Of a stretch of DNA of 41,083 nt, positions 9,351-16,283 are shown in pieces (within the stretch, counting starts at the first letter, position 1; every line of letters starts with the position of its first letter). Source of the DNA: Natronospira sp. Lineage in GTDB: Bacteria; Pseudomonadota; Gammaproteobacteria; Natronospirales; Natronospiraceae. Under the pieces are notes generated by a model that saw only the letters and a program-made list of their open reading frames with translations, was not told the origin of the DNA and did not search any database. Location of the stretch: contig PWMQ01000105.1 in NCBI GenBank assembly GCA_003558125.1, positions 1 through 41,083 of the forward strand, read 5' to 3'. The position numbers and the translations under genes were made by a program.

Positions 9351-9443
9351 GCGCGCCCGTTCCCGCCCGGCGACCCTGCAGCGGTCGGCGGGACCGGGCC
9401 ATGAACATTGCCTGAACGCGCGCAACTGGAGCCGCTCACCACC

Positions 9444-9881
9444 ATGGATAGAGTTCTCGAATTTGCCAGCCATCACCCCATCCTGGTGCTGGCCCTGGTG
9501 TCGGTTTTCGCCCTGTTTCTGTTCACCGAATTCCGGCGTCTGTCCCGCCCCTACCGGGAGGTGGAACCCGGTCAGGCGACCCGGCTGATCAATGACGGTG
9601 CCGTGGTCGTGGATGTTCGCCAGCCGGATGTCTTCAAACGGGGACATATCGCCGGGGCAGCCAACTATCCCGCCGATCGATTCGATGCCTTTGAGGATGA
9701 GCTCAACAAGCGGCTCAAGCAGGCCAAGACCCAGATGGTGCTGCTCTACTGCGAGATGGGCATGACCAGCGCGCGCACCGCCACGCAACTGGCCAAGAAA
9801 CAGGCGGAACTGCACGTGGTCCACTTAAAGGGCGGCATCACCGCCTGGCAGCGTGAAAACCTGCCCCTGCGCAAGGGTTGA
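9444..9881 (+). CDS. yibN: membrane-anchored rhodanese-domain protein (YibN-like)
   Basis: The protein has 145 residues: one N-terminal transmembrane helix (about 11-28, HPILVLALVSVFALFLF) and a rhodanese domain (about 35-140). The catalytic-site cysteine is present at residue 103 in LLYCEMGMTSARTA, so sulfurtransferase or thiol chemistry is possible; the physiological substrate is unknown. E. coli has the same order yibN-grxC-secB-gpsA. The ATG at 9444 was chosen because it leads directly into the membrane segment; the upstream in-frame alternative at 9408 is a weak codon. It is first in its operon, behind the extended -10 at 9342-9350. Confidence 0.92.
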   Translation: MDRVLEFASHHPILVLALVSVFALFLFTEFRRLSRPYREVEPGQATRLINDGAVVVDVRQPDVFKRGHIAGAANYPADRFDAFEDELNKRLKQAKTQMVLLYCEMGMTSARTATQLAKKQAELHVVHLKGGITAWQRENLPLRKG

Positions 9882-9944
9882 GGCCGGTAACGGTAGCTGG
9901 GTGCCGGCGTCTCAATTGACCCACCAGCCGCCAGGAGAGATGTC

Positions 9945-10205
9945 ATGGACCATCCACCCGTATTGATGTACAGCAAGCGTTCCTGCCCCTTCTGTGTTCG
10001 TGCCAAGGCACTTTTGCAGTCCAAGGGTGTGGAATTCGAGGAAATCGACCTCATCATTGAACCTGAACGGCGGGATGAGATGATCCGCCGGGCAGGGGCA
10101 CGGACCGTGCCCCAGATCTTTATCGGCGACCAGCCCATCGGCGGTTATGATGAACTGTCCGCCCTTGAGCGCGACGGTCGCCTGGATCAGTTGCTGGCGG
10201 CCTGA
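9945..10205 (+). CDS. grxC: glutaredoxin 3
   Basis: This is an 86-residue glutaredoxin with the dithiol active site CPFC at residues 14-17, the TVPQIFIGD motif carrying the cis-proline, and GGYDELSALE near the end, all typical of GrxC. It reduces disulfides and protein-glutathione mixed disulfides at the expense of glutathione, and can supply electrons to ribonucleotide reductase. An AGGAGAG ribosome-binding site lies 6 bases before the ATG. It follows yibN by 63 bases and precedes secB, a conserved order. Confidence 0.97.
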   Translation: MDHPPVLMYSKRSCPFCVRAKALLQSKGVEFEEIDLIIEPERRDEMIRRAGARTVPQIFIGDQPIGGYDELSALERDGRLDQLLAA

Positions 10206-10226
10206 ACGCCGCCAGCAGGAAATCAC

Positions 10227-10276
10227 CGCCGGGACATCAGTCCCGGCGTTACTTTGAACGCGGGTGATGCACCCGC
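10227..10276 (+). terminator. two tandem hairpins between grxC and secB
   Basis: The first is a perfect 8-base-pair stem (10227-10234/10241-10248, 6-base loop) followed by TTACTTT; the second is a perfect 7-base-pair stem (10260-10266/10270-10276, 3-base loop) 19 bases ahead of the secB Shine-Dalgarno sequence. The T-run is broken, so this may be a weak terminator, an attenuator or an mRNA-stability structure that sets the grxC to secB ratio. Confidence 0.4.
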
Positions 10277-10304
10277 TTGCTTATGACCGAATCGTGGAGG
10301 AAGT

Positions 10305-10811
10305 ATGGCCGAACAGGATAATGCCAATAACGGCGCGGGTGCCCAGGCCAATCAACAGGGCCAGAAATCGCTGCAGATCCAGCGCATTTACGTCAAGGAT
10401 TTTTCCTTCGAATCCCCCCAGTCGCCTCAGGTCTTCAGCCAGGCCGATTTCCGGCCGGAGTTCAAGATGAATCTGGGCAATCAGGCCCGCCAGGTAGGTG
10501 AGGATCTATACGAAGTGGTCCTGACCGTGTCGGTGGAGGCCCGCCAGGATGACAAGCCTGTGTTCCTGGCCGAACTGCACCATGCGGGCCTGTTCACCGT
10601 GACCGGTTTCGAAAAGGAAGAGGCCGATGTGGTCCTGGGGTCCTTCTGCCCCGCGCAGCTCTACCCCTATGCCCGAGAGGTGATCACCTCCACGGTCGTC
10701 AACGGGGGTTTCCCGGCCCCGCAACTGCAGCCGGTCAATTTTGATCAGCTGTATCAGCGTCAGCGCGAACAGCAGGCCGGAAACGAGGCCCAGCAGGGCG
10801 GACAGGCCTGA
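10305..10811 (+). CDS. secB: protein-export chaperone SecB
   Basis: SecB is a cytoplasmic tetrameric chaperone that keeps precursors unfolded and hands them to SecA. The product is 168 residues, slightly longer than E. coli SecB (155) because of a Q/N-rich N-terminal tail and a C-terminal tail ending in QAGNEAQQGGQA. The core motifs are clear: IYVKDFSFESPQSP, YEVVLTVSVEA, FLAELHHAGLFTV and CPAQLYPYAREVI, the last being the family signature. The ATG is preceded by GGAGGA with short spacing. gpsA starts 3 bases after the stop. Confidence 0.97.
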   Translation: MAEQDNANNGAGAQANQQGQKSLQIQRIYVKDFSFESPQSPQVFSQADFRPEFKMNLGNQARQVGEDLYEVVLTVSVEARQDDKPVFLAELHHAGLFTVTGFEKEEADVVLGSFCPAQLYPYAREVITSTVVNGGFPAPQLQPVNFDQLYQRQREQQAGNEAQQGGQA

Positions 10812-10814
10812 AGC

Positions 10815-11819
10815 ATGCCCCGCGGCGAAGCCATTGCGGTGCTTGGCGCTGGCGCCTGGGGAACGGCGCTGGCGATTCAGTTGGCACGCAGCGGCCGTGA
10901 GGTCCGTTTGTGGGGCCGCGACCGCGGCCACGTCGAGGAAATGCAGGCCGAGGGTGAGAACCGCCGGCGCCTCCCTGGCGCCGCCTTTCCTGCCAGTGTC
11001 GAGGCGGTCACTGCCTTCGACCAGGCCCTCGACGGCGTTCGTGATGTGCTGGTGGCCGTACCCAGCAAGGCCTTTCGGGAAATGCTCGAGCACCTGGCCG
11101 CGCAGCGGCCGGCCGGCTTGCGGCTGGCCTGGGCCACCAAGGGCTTTGAGCCGGGCAGCGGGCGCCTGATGGAAGCCGTGGTGGGAGAAATCCTCGGAGA
11201 GGATCTGCCCATGGCCGTCCTCACCGGCCCCACCTTCGCCGCCGAAGTGGGCCGCGGCCTGCCCACCGCCATGACCGTGGCGGCCGATAACCCGACCTTT
11301 GCCGAGGACCTCGCCACCAGCCTGCATGGGCCCCGCTTCCGTGCCTACGTCTCTGATGACCTGATCGGCGCCGAGGTCGGCGGGGCCATGAAGAATGTCA
11401 TCGCCATTGGCGCGGGCGTCTCCGATGGCCTGGGTTTTGGTGCCAATGCCCGAGTTGCCTTGATTACCCGCGGGCTGGCGGAAATCATGCGCGTGGGCGC
11501 GGCCCTGGGCGGCAAGGCGGAGACCCTGACCGGGCTTGCCGGCATGGGCGACCTGGTCTTGACCTGCACCGACGATCAATCCCGCAACCGCCGCTTCGGC
11601 CTCGCCCTGGCCGGTGGCAAGACCATTGAACAGGCGCGGGAAGAGATCGGGCTGGTGGAAGGGGCCGTGGCCGTTGCCGAAGTGCTTCGCGTGGCTGGCC
11701 AACTCGCCATTGAAACTCCCATCAGTGAACAGATCCATGCCCTGGTCTATGACGGTGTCTCTCCTCGTGAGGCGGCCGAGGCGCTGCTCTCTCGGGATAT
11801 GAAGCCGGAGTTGTCCTAG
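10815..11819 (+). CDS. gpsA: NAD(P)-dependent glycerol-3-phosphate dehydrogenase
   Basis: GpsA reduces dihydroxyacetone phosphate to sn-glycerol-3-phosphate, the backbone for phospholipid synthesis. The 334-residue protein begins with the dinucleotide-binding motif VLGAGAWGTALA; ATKGFEP, VLTGPTFAAEVGRGLPTA, the catalytic-lysine region GAMKNVIAIGAGVSDGL, and GLAGMGDLVLTCTDDQSRNRRFG follow in the correct order. It begins 3 bases after secB, matching the E. coli secB-gpsA pair, and ends before a pair of REP-like palindromes in the convergent gap with trmL. Confidence 0.97.
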   Translation: MPRGEAIAVLGAGAWGTALAIQLARSGREVRLWGRDRGHVEEMQAEGENRRRLPGAAFPASVEAVTAFDQALDGVRDVLVAVPSKAFREMLEHLAAQRPAGLRLAWATKGFEPGSGRLMEAVVGEILGEDLPMAVLTGPTFAAEVGRGLPTAMTVAADNPTFAEDLATSLHGPRFRAYVSDDLIGAEVGGAMKNVIAIGAGVSDGLGFGANARVALITRGLAEIMRVGAALGGKAETLTGLAGMGDLVLTCTDDQSRNRRFGLALAGGKTIEQAREEIGLVEGAVAVAEVLRVAGQLAIETPISEQIHALVYDGVSPREAAEALLSRDMKPELS

Positions 11820-11828
11820 CTGGGGGAG

Positions 11829-11903
11829 ATCGCGGATAAATCCGCTCCTACGGCGGCTTCGGCATACGCTATAGGCACCGTGGGAGCGAATTCATTCGCG
11901 ATT
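11829..11903. repeat. pair of REP-like palindromes in opposite orientation
   Basis: 11829-11850 reads ATCGCGGATAAATCCGCTCC plus TA, and 11880-11903 reads GTGGGAGCGAATTCATTCGC plus GATT, which is the same element inverted and slightly diverged. Each is an imperfect palindrome. The pair lies between the convergent gpsA and trmL stops, the typical place for REP/BIME elements, which can form mRNA-stabilising or terminating hairpins. A third copy lies at 38301-38324. Confidence 0.65.
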
Positions 11904-12005
11904 AAGAGCCACCGGATGGCACCAGGGCACAAGCCTGAACCCAACCCTCTGGCCGAATCGAAGGCCACTACCCCCAACCCAGGCGACCACCCATAATCCC
12001 AGGCA

Positions 12006-12461
12006 TCAGACAAAACCCACCTGCCGCCAGGCTTCGTAAACGCAGACCGCAACGGCGTTGGAGAGGTTGAGGGAGCGGTTGCCCGGCCGCATGGGCAGTC
12101 GCAGTCGGTCGGAAAGGGCTGGGTGGTCAAGCACCTGAGCGGGCAGGCCGCGACTTTCCGGGCCGAACAGGAAGGCATCCCCGCTTTGAAAGCGGGTGTC
12201 GTGGAAAGGCTGACTCACCTTGCTCGACAGGGCAAACAGTCGCGCCGGGGCCACGCTGTCGAGAAAGGATTCCAGGTCATCGTGGGCCTCCACCACCGCC
12301 CGCTCCCGGTAATCCAGCCCCGCCCGCCGCATCTGCTTGTCGGAGAGCTCGAAACCCAGCGGATGAATCAGGTGCAGCCGGCAGCCGGTGTTGACCGCCA
12401 GGCGCATGACATTGCCTGTGTTGGGCGGAATCTCCGGTTCATAAAGTACAATATGAAACAC
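12006..12461 (-). CDS. trmL: tRNA (cytidine(34)-2'-O)-methyltransferase TrmL
   Basis: TrmL is a SPOUT-class methyltransferase that 2'-O-methylates the wobble base of certain leucine tRNAs. The 151-residue length matches E. coli TrmL (157). The start MFHIVLYEPEIPPNTGNVMRLA, the central FLFGPESRGLP and the C-terminal knot region LRLPMRPGNRSLNLSNAVAV are diagnostic. The start is GTG at 12459-12461 with GGGGA about 8 bases upstream. It is divergent from pyrD (60-base gap) and convergent with gpsA. Confidence 0.96.
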   Translation of the reverse strand: MFHIVLYEPEIPPNTGNVMRLAVNTGCRLHLIHPLGFELSDKQMRRAGLDYRERAVVEAHDDLESFLDSVAPARLFALSSKVSQPFHDTRFQSGDAFLFGPESRGLPAQVLDHPALSDRLRLPMRPGNRSLNLSNAVAVCVYEAWRQVGFV

Positions 12462-12521
12462 AATTCATCCCCAATGATGGCCTCGGCCCCCGTGGGCCGC
12501 CTGCAGACGAGAGTGTAATTG

Positions 12522-13475
12522 ATGAGCGAAACGGCTGAGCAGCGGGTACCCGACGCCCTGAAACTGGACTTCTGCGGTCTCCGCTTCAACTCCCCCCTGG
12601 TGCTGTTGTCCGGCTGTGTCGGATTCGGCGAGGAATATACCCGGGTCGCGGGTTTCTCCAATCGGGACGTGGGGGCAATCTGCCTGAAGGGAACCACCGG
12701 CGAGGCCCGCCTGGGCAATCCGCCGCACCGGATCTACGAAACCCCCGGCGGCATGCTCAATGCCATCGGGCTCCAGAACCCGGGGGTGGATCATGTGGTG
12801 GACAATATCCTGCCGGCGCTGGATTTCGAGGAAACCCGCTTCATCGCCAACGTCTGCGGTTCGACCATCGAGGAGTATGCCCGGGTCGCACGGCGTTTTG
12901 ATGACTCGCCCATCGATGCCATGGAGATCAACATCTCCTGCCCCAACGTCAAGGAAGGTGGCGTCCAGTTTGGCAATGTCCCGGAAATGTCCGCCCGAGT
13001 GGTGGAGGCCTGTCGTCGCGAGACCGACAAGCCGCTGATTACCAAGCTGTCCCCGAACCAGACCGATATTCAGGAAAACGCCCGCCTCTGCATCGAGGCC
13101 GGCAGCGATGCCTTTGCGGTGATCAACACCGTCTCCGGCATGGCCATCAATGCCGAGGCACGCCGGCCGGTGATTGGCAATGTCCAGGGCGGGCTGTCCG
13201 GCCCGGCGATCAAGCCGATCGCCCTGCTCAAGGTCCACCAGGTGCACCAGGTCGCCGGCCCTCACAAGGTCCCGATCATCGGCCAGGGTGGCATCCAGAG
13301 CGTCGAGGATGCCCTGGAATTCATCATTGCCGGCGCCAGTGCCGTGGGCGTGGGCACGACCCTGTTCTACGAGCCCCTCGCCTGCCGCCGCCTGAATGCG
13401 GGGATTGCCGATTACCTGGATCGTCACGGCATGGCCTCGATCACGGAGCTGGTAGGCAGTCTCCAGCTTGGCTGA
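12522..13475 (+). CDS. pyrD: dihydroorotate dehydrogenase, class 1B type
   Basis: This FMN enzyme oxidises dihydroorotate to orotate in pyrimidine synthesis. The 317 residues resemble the class 1B catalytic subunit rather than the membrane-bound class 2 enzyme of most gammaproteobacteria: the active-site loop reads EINISCPNVKEGGVQFG with a cysteine base, followed by KLSPNQTDI, INTVSGM, GGLSGPAIKP and PIIGQGGI. There is no N-terminal membrane helix for quinone use. Class 1B enzymes usually partner with PyrK (FAD, 2Fe-2S), which is not encoded in this window. I used ATG 12522 rather than the TTG one codon earlier; GAGAG is upstream. Confidence 0.9.
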   Translation: MSETAEQRVPDALKLDFCGLRFNSPLVLLSGCVGFGEEYTRVAGFSNRDVGAICLKGTTGEARLGNPPHRIYETPGGMLNAIGLQNPGVDHVVDNILPALDFEETRFIANVCGSTIEEYARVARRFDDSPIDAMEINISCPNVKEGGVQFGNVPEMSARVVEACRRETDKPLITKLSPNQTDIQENARLCIEAGSDAFAVINTVSGMAINAEARRPVIGNVQGGLSGPAIKPIALLKVHQVHQVAGPHKVPIIGQGGIQSVEDALEFIIAGASAVGVGTTLFYEPLACRRLNAGIADYLDRHGMASITELVGSLQLG

Positions 13476-13530
13476 GGCGCTGAAAAACGTGACAAATCGC
13501 CCGCAAAATTCGTGCTGATCATTTACACTC

Positions 13531-13587
13531 TTGACAACGGTGGTTTATTATTGGTTAAGAAACATCGGTATTAAGTTAAATTACCGA
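13531..13587 (+). promoter_or_regulatory. possible promoter and operator dyad upstream of mshI
   Basis: A consensus -35 TTGACA lies at 13531-13536; the best -10 candidates at 17-18 bases (around 13554-13560) are poor. Just downstream, TCGGTA at 13565-13570 and TACCGA at 13582-13587 form a 6-base dyad around an AT-rich 11-base centre, a layout that would suit a repressor or activator site. No promoter function is shown. Confidence 0.35.
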
Positions 13588-13590
13588 CAT

Positions 13591-13705
13591 CCGAGGGGGG
13601 CGGCGCAAGGAAGCGTTCGGGTGCCGATGGCACCCGGTATGTGGTGATGGAGTGGATCGGCTCGGCACGGGCCGCTAGCCCTGTGCCAACCCTACCCGGC
13701 CTCGG
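13591..13705 (+). ncRNA. candidate structured 5' leader of the MSHA operon
   Basis: Three helices can be drawn: a closing stem CCGAGG/CCTCGG at 13591-13596 and 13700-13705; a perfect 8-base-pair hairpin at 13618-13625/13629-13636 with a 3-base loop; and an 8-base-pair hairpin at 13664-13671/1380-13687 region (arms 13664-13671 and 13680-13687, one G-U pair). The unit ends 26 bases before the Shine-Dalgarno sequence of mshI. It does not match the GEMM cyclic di-GMP aptamer core that I know. It may be a riboswitch-like leader, a protein-binding leader or chance GC-rich folding. Confidence 0.35.
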
Positions 13706-13731
13706 GACATGATCAAAGCCAGAGAGAGCCC

Positions 13732-13738
13732 AGGAGGT
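13732..13738 (+). promoter_or_regulatory. strong ribosome-binding site that fixes the mshI start
   Basis: AGGAGGT is a full Shine-Dalgarno match. It is followed after 5 bases by CTG at 13744 and a second CTG at 13747, both in frame with mshI. The next standard alternative, TTG 13783, has no ribosome-binding site, so initiation at a CTG is favoured. Confidence 0.6.
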
Positions 13739-13743
13739 CGGCC

Positions 13744-14679
13744 CTGCTGTCCCTTTTCCGCAGTCGCAAGAACGAGCATCGATTGACCGGCCTGACGGTG
13801 TCAGCCTCCGGTGCCAGCCTCGCCTGTATTGAACGGGGACCGGGGGACGTTCCCCGTGTGCTGGCTCTGGGGCAAAGCGCCAGCCCGGCCAACGGCTGGG
13901 ATGATATTGAAAAGCTCGTCTCCCGCCACGGTCTTGCCGGTGCCCGCGCCTCGGCCCTGGTTGCGGGTGAGAACTACCAGCTCTTGCTGGTGGAAGCCCC
14001 TGATGTTCCTCCCGAAGAATTGCGCTCGGCCATTCGCTGGCGGATCAAGGACCTGATCCAGTTCCACGTCGACGATGCCACCATTGACGTCTTCGAAATT
14101 CCCGATCAGAAGCGCCAGTCGGGCCGCTTGATGTATGCCGTGGCCGCCAAGACCCCGCGCCTGAAGGAAATCATCAAGGGTGTGGAGGCGACCGGCCTGA
14201 AGCTTGAGGTGATTGATCTTCCGGAGCTTGCCATACGCAATATCGCCGCGCTCATGGACGGGGATGTGCGTGGCATGGCTTCCCTGTATCTCGGCGTCGA
14301 CCGTGGCTTCATTGTCATCAGTCGACAGGGCACCCTGTTTCTGGCGAGAAGTCTGGATGTGGGTGAAGACCGGCTTGCGGCTGCCGACGAGACCGAACGC
14401 CAGCGCTTGCTGGAGACCGTGGCGCTGGAGATGCAGCGCTCAATGGACTACTACGACAGTCATTTTCAGCAGCCCCCCATCGGCAGCATTGCCTTGATGC
14501 CCACTGCGGTGGAATTGCCCTTTCTGGGTGAGCATCTGGAATCCAGTCTCGGGGTCAATGTGCAACAAGTCGATCTCAACGACTTGCTGGATAGCGATGA
14601 AATCATGGATCCACGCCTCCAGGCACGTTGTCTGCTGGCCCTGGGCGCCGCTCTGCGTCGGGAGGAGGTGGTTCTGTGA
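13744..14679 (+). CDS. mshI: MSHA biogenesis protein MshI (PilM-like)
   Basis: MshI is the cytoplasmic actin-like component that docks on the inner-membrane PilN-like protein of the MSHA pilus machine. From CTG 13744 the product is 311 residues, starting LLSLFRSRKNEHRLTGLTVS, the short basic start typical of PilM-like proteins. Internal motifs include LVEAPDVPPEELRSAIRWRIKDLI, AAKTPRLKEIIKG and LYLGVDRGFIVISRQGTL. No in-frame ATG lies upstream, and the Shine-Dalgarno at 13732-13738 points to CTG 13744 or 13747; TTG 13783 would give a 298-residue form lacking the basic start. It is first in an operon in which almost every junction overlaps. Confidence 0.88.
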   Translation: MLSLFRSRKNEHRLTGLTVSASGASLACIERGPGDVPRVLALGQSASPANGWDDIEKLVSRHGLAGARASALVAGENYQLLLVEAPDVPPEELRSAIRWRIKDLIQFHVDDATIDVFEIPDQKRQSGRLMYAVAAKTPRLKEIIKGVEATGLKLEVIDLPELAIRNIAALMDGDVRGMASLYLGVDRGFIVISRQGTLFLARSLDVGEDRLAAADETERQRLLETVALEMQRSMDYYDSHFQQPPIGSIALMPTAVELPFLGEHLESSLGVNVQQVDLNDLLDSDEIMDPRLQARCLLALGAALRREEVVL

Positions 14680-15299
14680 ACCAGAACATCAATCTCTACC
14701 ATCCGATTTTCCGGCGCCAGAGAAAGATTTTCTCCGCCGAGACCATGCTCATGATGTTGGGCCTTCTGGTGCTGGGGCTGGTTCTGATCTCCACCTGGAG
14801 TCAGTGGCGTTATGCCAGCCTGCAAGATCGCATCGAGCAATTGGAGCAACAGGAGGCTCAGGCCCTGGAGCGCCTGAGCCAGTTGCAGGAGACTCTGCCG
14901 CCACGTGAGCCCAGTCCGGCCCTGCGCCGGGCCGTGGAAGCCTCGGAACAGGAATTGGCCCTCAAGGAACGGGCCCTGTCGGTGCTGGACAACGGCGAAA
15001 TCGGGCGCATGGACGGCTTCTCCGAACAGCTGGCGGCATTGGCTCGTCAGCGGCTGGAGCCGGTGTGGTTGACCCGCATCAGGATTGAGGGCGACAGCCG
15101 TCACCTGCGCCTGGACGGGCGCACTCAGCGCGCCAGCCAGGTGCCGGTCTATCTGCAGCGTCTGTCCGAGGAAGCGGTCTATCGCGGGACCGACTTCCAC
15201 ACCATGCGTATTGACCGGCGGGAGCTGGACAGTGGGCAGCGGGTGCTGGAATTCCGACTTTCCACTCGTCCGGAAGACGGTGAGGAGGACGCGCAATGA
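14676..15299 (+). CDS. PilN-like inner-membrane pilus assembly protein (MshI2)
   Basis: The start is GTG 14676 in a GTGA overlap with the mshI stop, giving 207 residues. The N-terminus NQNINLYHPIFRRQRKIFS matches the PilN-type INLY signature that binds PilM. One transmembrane helix (about 22-41) is followed by a coiled coil (about 46-80) and a periplasmic domain. This is the gene often called mshI2 in MSHA clusters; its partner PilO-like protein MshJ is next. The role is to link the cytoplasmic motor platform to the periplasmic alignment complex. Confidence 0.85.
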   Translation: MNQNINLYHPIFRRQRKIFSAETMLMMLGLLVLGLVLISTWSQWRYASLQDRIEQLEQQEAQALERLSQLQETLPPREPSPALRRAVEASEQELALKERALSVLDNGEIGRMDGFSEQLAALARQRLEPVWLTRIRIEGDSRHLRLDGRTQRASQVPVYLQRLSEEAVYRGTDFHTMRIDRRELDSGQRVLEFRLSTRPEDGEEDAQ

Positions 15300-15946
15300 T
15301 GGCTCGTATCCAGCTATTGCGCGAGCGGATTGATGCTCTCAGCCTGCGCGAACGGGTGCTGGTTTTCCTCGCCGCCGCAGCCGTGGTGGCCTTCATCTGG
15401 CACACCTTCTTCATGGCGCCGCTTTCTTCCCGGCAGGAAACGGCACAGCAGCAGATCAGCGATCTGCGTGAGCGGGTCGCCGAGGCCAATGCGGCGGTGG
15501 GTGAGATCATCCGTGCGCGGGAAGCCGACCCGGATGCCGACCGCCGGGCCCGTCTTGCGGAGCTCGAAGAGCGAATTCAGGCACTGGACGAGAATCTGGC
15601 GGCGCGCACCGGCGATTTGATCGAGCCGGGCCAGATGGCCCTGGTGCTTGAAACCATGCTGGAACGTCAGGAAGGCCTGGAGTTGCTCAGCATGCAATCC
15701 CTGTCCCCTCGACCGCTGATGGATGATGAAGGCCTGGAAGGGGTCGGGAATATCTATCGCCACGGTGTGCGCATGGAGCTGGAAGGGAGTTTCACTGCCA
15801 TCCTGCGTTACTTGCGTGCCCTGGAAGCGATGGACTCCGATTTCTACTGGGGGCTGCTGGACGTTCAGATGGAAACCTATCCAAACAATCGAATCGTCCT
15901 GATTGTCCACACCTTGAGCCTCCGGGAGGGTTGGATTGGTGTTTGA
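15296..15946 (+). CDS. mshJ: MSHA biogenesis protein MshJ (PilO-like)
   Basis: The product is 216 residues with a single transmembrane helix (about 19-40) followed by a coiled coil (about 45-105) and a C-terminal periplasmic domain ending LDVQMETYPNNRIVLIVHTL, as in PilO/MshJ proteins. It forms a heterodimer with the PilN-like protein in related systems. The ATGATG at 15296-15301 overlaps the previous stop; I use the first ATG. Its TGA overlaps the start of mshK. Confidence 0.87.
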   Translation: MMARIQLLRERIDALSLRERVLVFLAAAAVVAFIWHTFFMAPLSSRQETAQQQISDLRERVAEANAAVGEIIRAREADPDADRRARLAELEERIQALDENLAARTGDLIEPGQMALVLETMLERQEGLELLSMQSLSPRPLMDDEGLEGVGNIYRHGVRMELEGSFTAILRYLRALEAMDSDFYWGLLDVQMETYPNNRIVLIVHTLSLREGWIGV

Positions 15947-16283
15947 ACAAAAAGCCAGAATAGTGGCCGGCCTCGTGATGGCGGCAATGATCTGGGCGAT
16001 GCCTGCCACGGCGGAGGAGGACGACCCCATGCGGCCGCCCACCGACCGCGGCGAGCAGCCTGCCACGGCGGCGGCCCCGAGTTGGGACCTGACCTCGGTA
16101 CTGATTTCGGAGCGGCGGCGCCTGGCGGTCATCAATGACCAGTTGGTACGGGCAGGCGCGAACGTGGATGGTGCCCGCGTGGTACGCATTGAGGCAGACC
16201 ACGTTGTGATTCGACATGCCGGCGGCGAACAGCGACTGAGCCTGCGGGCCGGTCTTTCCATTAGCCGGAGCAGTGAGCAATGA
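15939..16283 (+). CDS. mshK: MSHA biogenesis protein MshK-like, periplasmic
   Basis: The product is 114 residues with an N-terminal signal sequence (about 5-25, IVAGLVMAAMIWAMPATA), a short linker, and a small domain with LTSVLISERRRLAVINDQLV, VVRIEADHVVIRH and GEQRLSL. This is the PilP/GspC-like pattern of a small periplasmic adaptor that contacts the secretin. Sequence conservation is low, and the name relies on size, export signal and position between mshJ and mshL. GTG 15939 is preferred (GGGAGGG 8 bases upstream); TTG 15936 is possible. Confidence 0.75.
   Translation: MFEQKARIVAGLVMAAMIWAMPATAEEDDPMRPPTDRGEQPATAAAPSWDLTSVLISERRRLAVINDQLVRAGANVDGARVVRIEADHVVIRHAGGEQRLSLRAGLSISRSSEQ

Noticed and set aside
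13591-13705. GEMM-type cyclic di-GMP riboswitch
   Set aside because: The conserved aptamer core and GAAA tetraloop arrangement known for GEMM-I are not present; only a generic structured leader is claimed.
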